Assembly (NCBI RefSeq): GCF_009498275.1
Contig: NZ_CP045643.1
Location: 8,804,001 to 8,868,000 of the forward strand
Direction of reading: 5' to 3'
Source of the DNA: Streptomyces fagopyri
Lineage (GTDB): Bacteria > Actinomycetota > Actinomycetes > Streptomycetales > Streptomycetaceae
Length of the DNA: 64,000 nucleotides
The notes below the pieces were generated by a model. The model had not been told where the DNA came from. It worked only from the letters and a program-made list of their open reading frames with translations, and made no database searches. The stretch's first letter is position 1; each line of letters opens with the position of its first letter. Below are positions 63,433-64,000 of the stretch, piece after piece. The position numbers and the translations under genes are program-made.

Positions 63433-64000
63433 ATGTCGTCGCGCGTGCACGCCGGCGAGGACGCCGTGGAGGTGGCCGCTCCGGCCGGTGTGGTCTACGG
63501 CCTGCTGGCCGATGCCGTGCGCTGGCCGGTGTTCCTGCCCTCGTATGTGCACGTCGAGCGGCTGGACTTCGACGGGACGCAGGAACGGCTGCTGGTGTGG
63601 GAGGTGGCCGATGAGGCCGGTGCCCCGGGCGGTCACGTCCGGTCCTGGCACACCCGGCGGGTGCTGCGGCCGCAGGACCGTACCGTCGTCTTCGAGCAGG
63701 AGGACCAGGCCCGCCCGGGCCTGGTGACCTCGGGGGTGTGGACGGTGCGCCCGGCGGGGGAGACACGGTGCGTGCTGGCCCTGCGTCAGGAACGGGTACT
63801 GCCCGTGCTGCTCGCCGCGGACGACAGCCGTCTGCGCGCGGACGCGGACGCCGACGTGCGCAGCCGGCTCGGCCTGCTCCGCGGGGCCGCCGAGCAGTGG
63901 GAGGAACTCGACGAACTGCTGCTGTCCTTCGAGGACCGGATCCGTGTCGAGGGCCCCGCCGAGCTGGTCTACGACTTCCTCTACCGCATCGAGGGCTGGG
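63433..64000 (+). CDS. polyketide aromatase/cyclase (partial at window end)
   Basis: ATG 63433 follows GGAGGAGGGG. The product SSRVHAGEDAVEVAAPAGVV and YGLLADAVRWPVFLPSYVHV starts an SRPBCC/START-type cyclase domain, with WHTRRVLRPQDRTVVFEQED and LRGAAEQWEELDELLLSFED. A second domain begins IRVEGPAELVYDFLYRIEGW, so it is a didomain aromatase/cyclase as in type II polyketide pathways. It cyclises and aromatises the first ring of the polyketide chain. It implies that a type II polyketide cluster continues to the right. Confidence 0.9.
   Translation, partial: MSSRVHAGEDAVEVAAPAGVVYGLLADAVRWPVFLPSYVHVERLDFDGTQERLLVWEVADEAGAPGGHVRSWHTRRVLRPQDRTVVFEQEDQARPGLVTSGVWTVRPAGETRCVLALRQERVLPVLLAADDSRLRADADADVRSRLGLLRGAAEQWEELDELLLSFEDRIRVEGPAELVYDFLYRIEGW

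Overview
The window has the look of a high-GC actinomycete, almost certainly a Streptomyces. Third codon positions are strongly G/C, GTG starts are common, TTA codons are rare, and many protein families are Streptomyces favourites (DUF5994, DUF5937/ArsR, SARP, AfsA, EACC1, SpoIIE-type phosphatases). The density of insertion sequences, IS scars and frameshifted or truncated genes is typical of accessory DNA such as a chromosome arm or a linear plasmid. The sequence alone does not say which. No rRNA, tRNA or CRISPR array was seen.

Layout. 1-2 kb: a small DUF5994 operon and a second DUF5994 gene broken by an in-frame TGA. 2-6 kb: mostly non-coding DNA rich in TGCGCA palindromes, with a GAF/SpoIIE phosphatase. 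6-7.4 kb: IS701-family copy A. 7.5-13.4 kb: hypothetical genes, a DUF5937 ArsR-type regulator, two broken genes joined by a 35-bp IS scar, a methyltransferase and an ankyrin protein. 13.5-21.2 kb: a metal/arsenic island. It holds a MerR remnant with an intact MerR-type promoter, a truncated MFS pump, an ArsI/CadI-like enzyme, two flavin oxidoreductases, two ArsR repressors, an ACR3 arsenite pump, arsenate reductase and the stub of a thioredoxin reductase. 21.7-23.3 kb: a cold-shock-like gene with IS701 copy B, identical in length to copy A, inserted at its stop codon. 23.4-28.7 kb: PhoU, a tyrosine phosphatase, a secreted protein and a lipoprotein. 29-33 kb: relics of an EACC1/NACHT conflict system and a frameshifted beta-propeller membrane protein. 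34.4-39 kb: a 1531-residue protein joining a membrane region, an NLP (necrosis-inducing-like) domain, an M4 thermolysin-type protease and two repeated C-terminal modules. 39.3-41.9 kb: an IS30 element split by an IS110-family element. 42-52.2 kb: hypothetical genes, transposase scraps, an MFS/AraC divergent pair, a WD40 protein and several decayed genes.

52.4-64 kb is a different kind of DNA: a gamma-butyrolactone-type signalling locus beside the start of an aromatic polyketide cluster. It contains an AfsA-like signal synthase, a cytochrome P450, a receptor-type TetR, a second receptor-like TetR, a SARP activator and a polyketide aromatase/cyclase cut by the window end. Autoregulatory-element-like palindromes lie upstream of afsA, of both TetR genes and (twice) of the SARP gene. 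This suggests a cascade in which AfsA and the P450 make a diffusible signal, the receptor releases its targets, and the SARP activates the polyketide genes. The locus is unusual because coding and intergenic DNA are both loaded with G/C-rich tandem repeats. Low-complexity insertions are visible inside AfsA, the P450 and the second TetR.

Family names come from recognising motifs by eye; no database search was run. Frameshift calls assume the sequence is correct.
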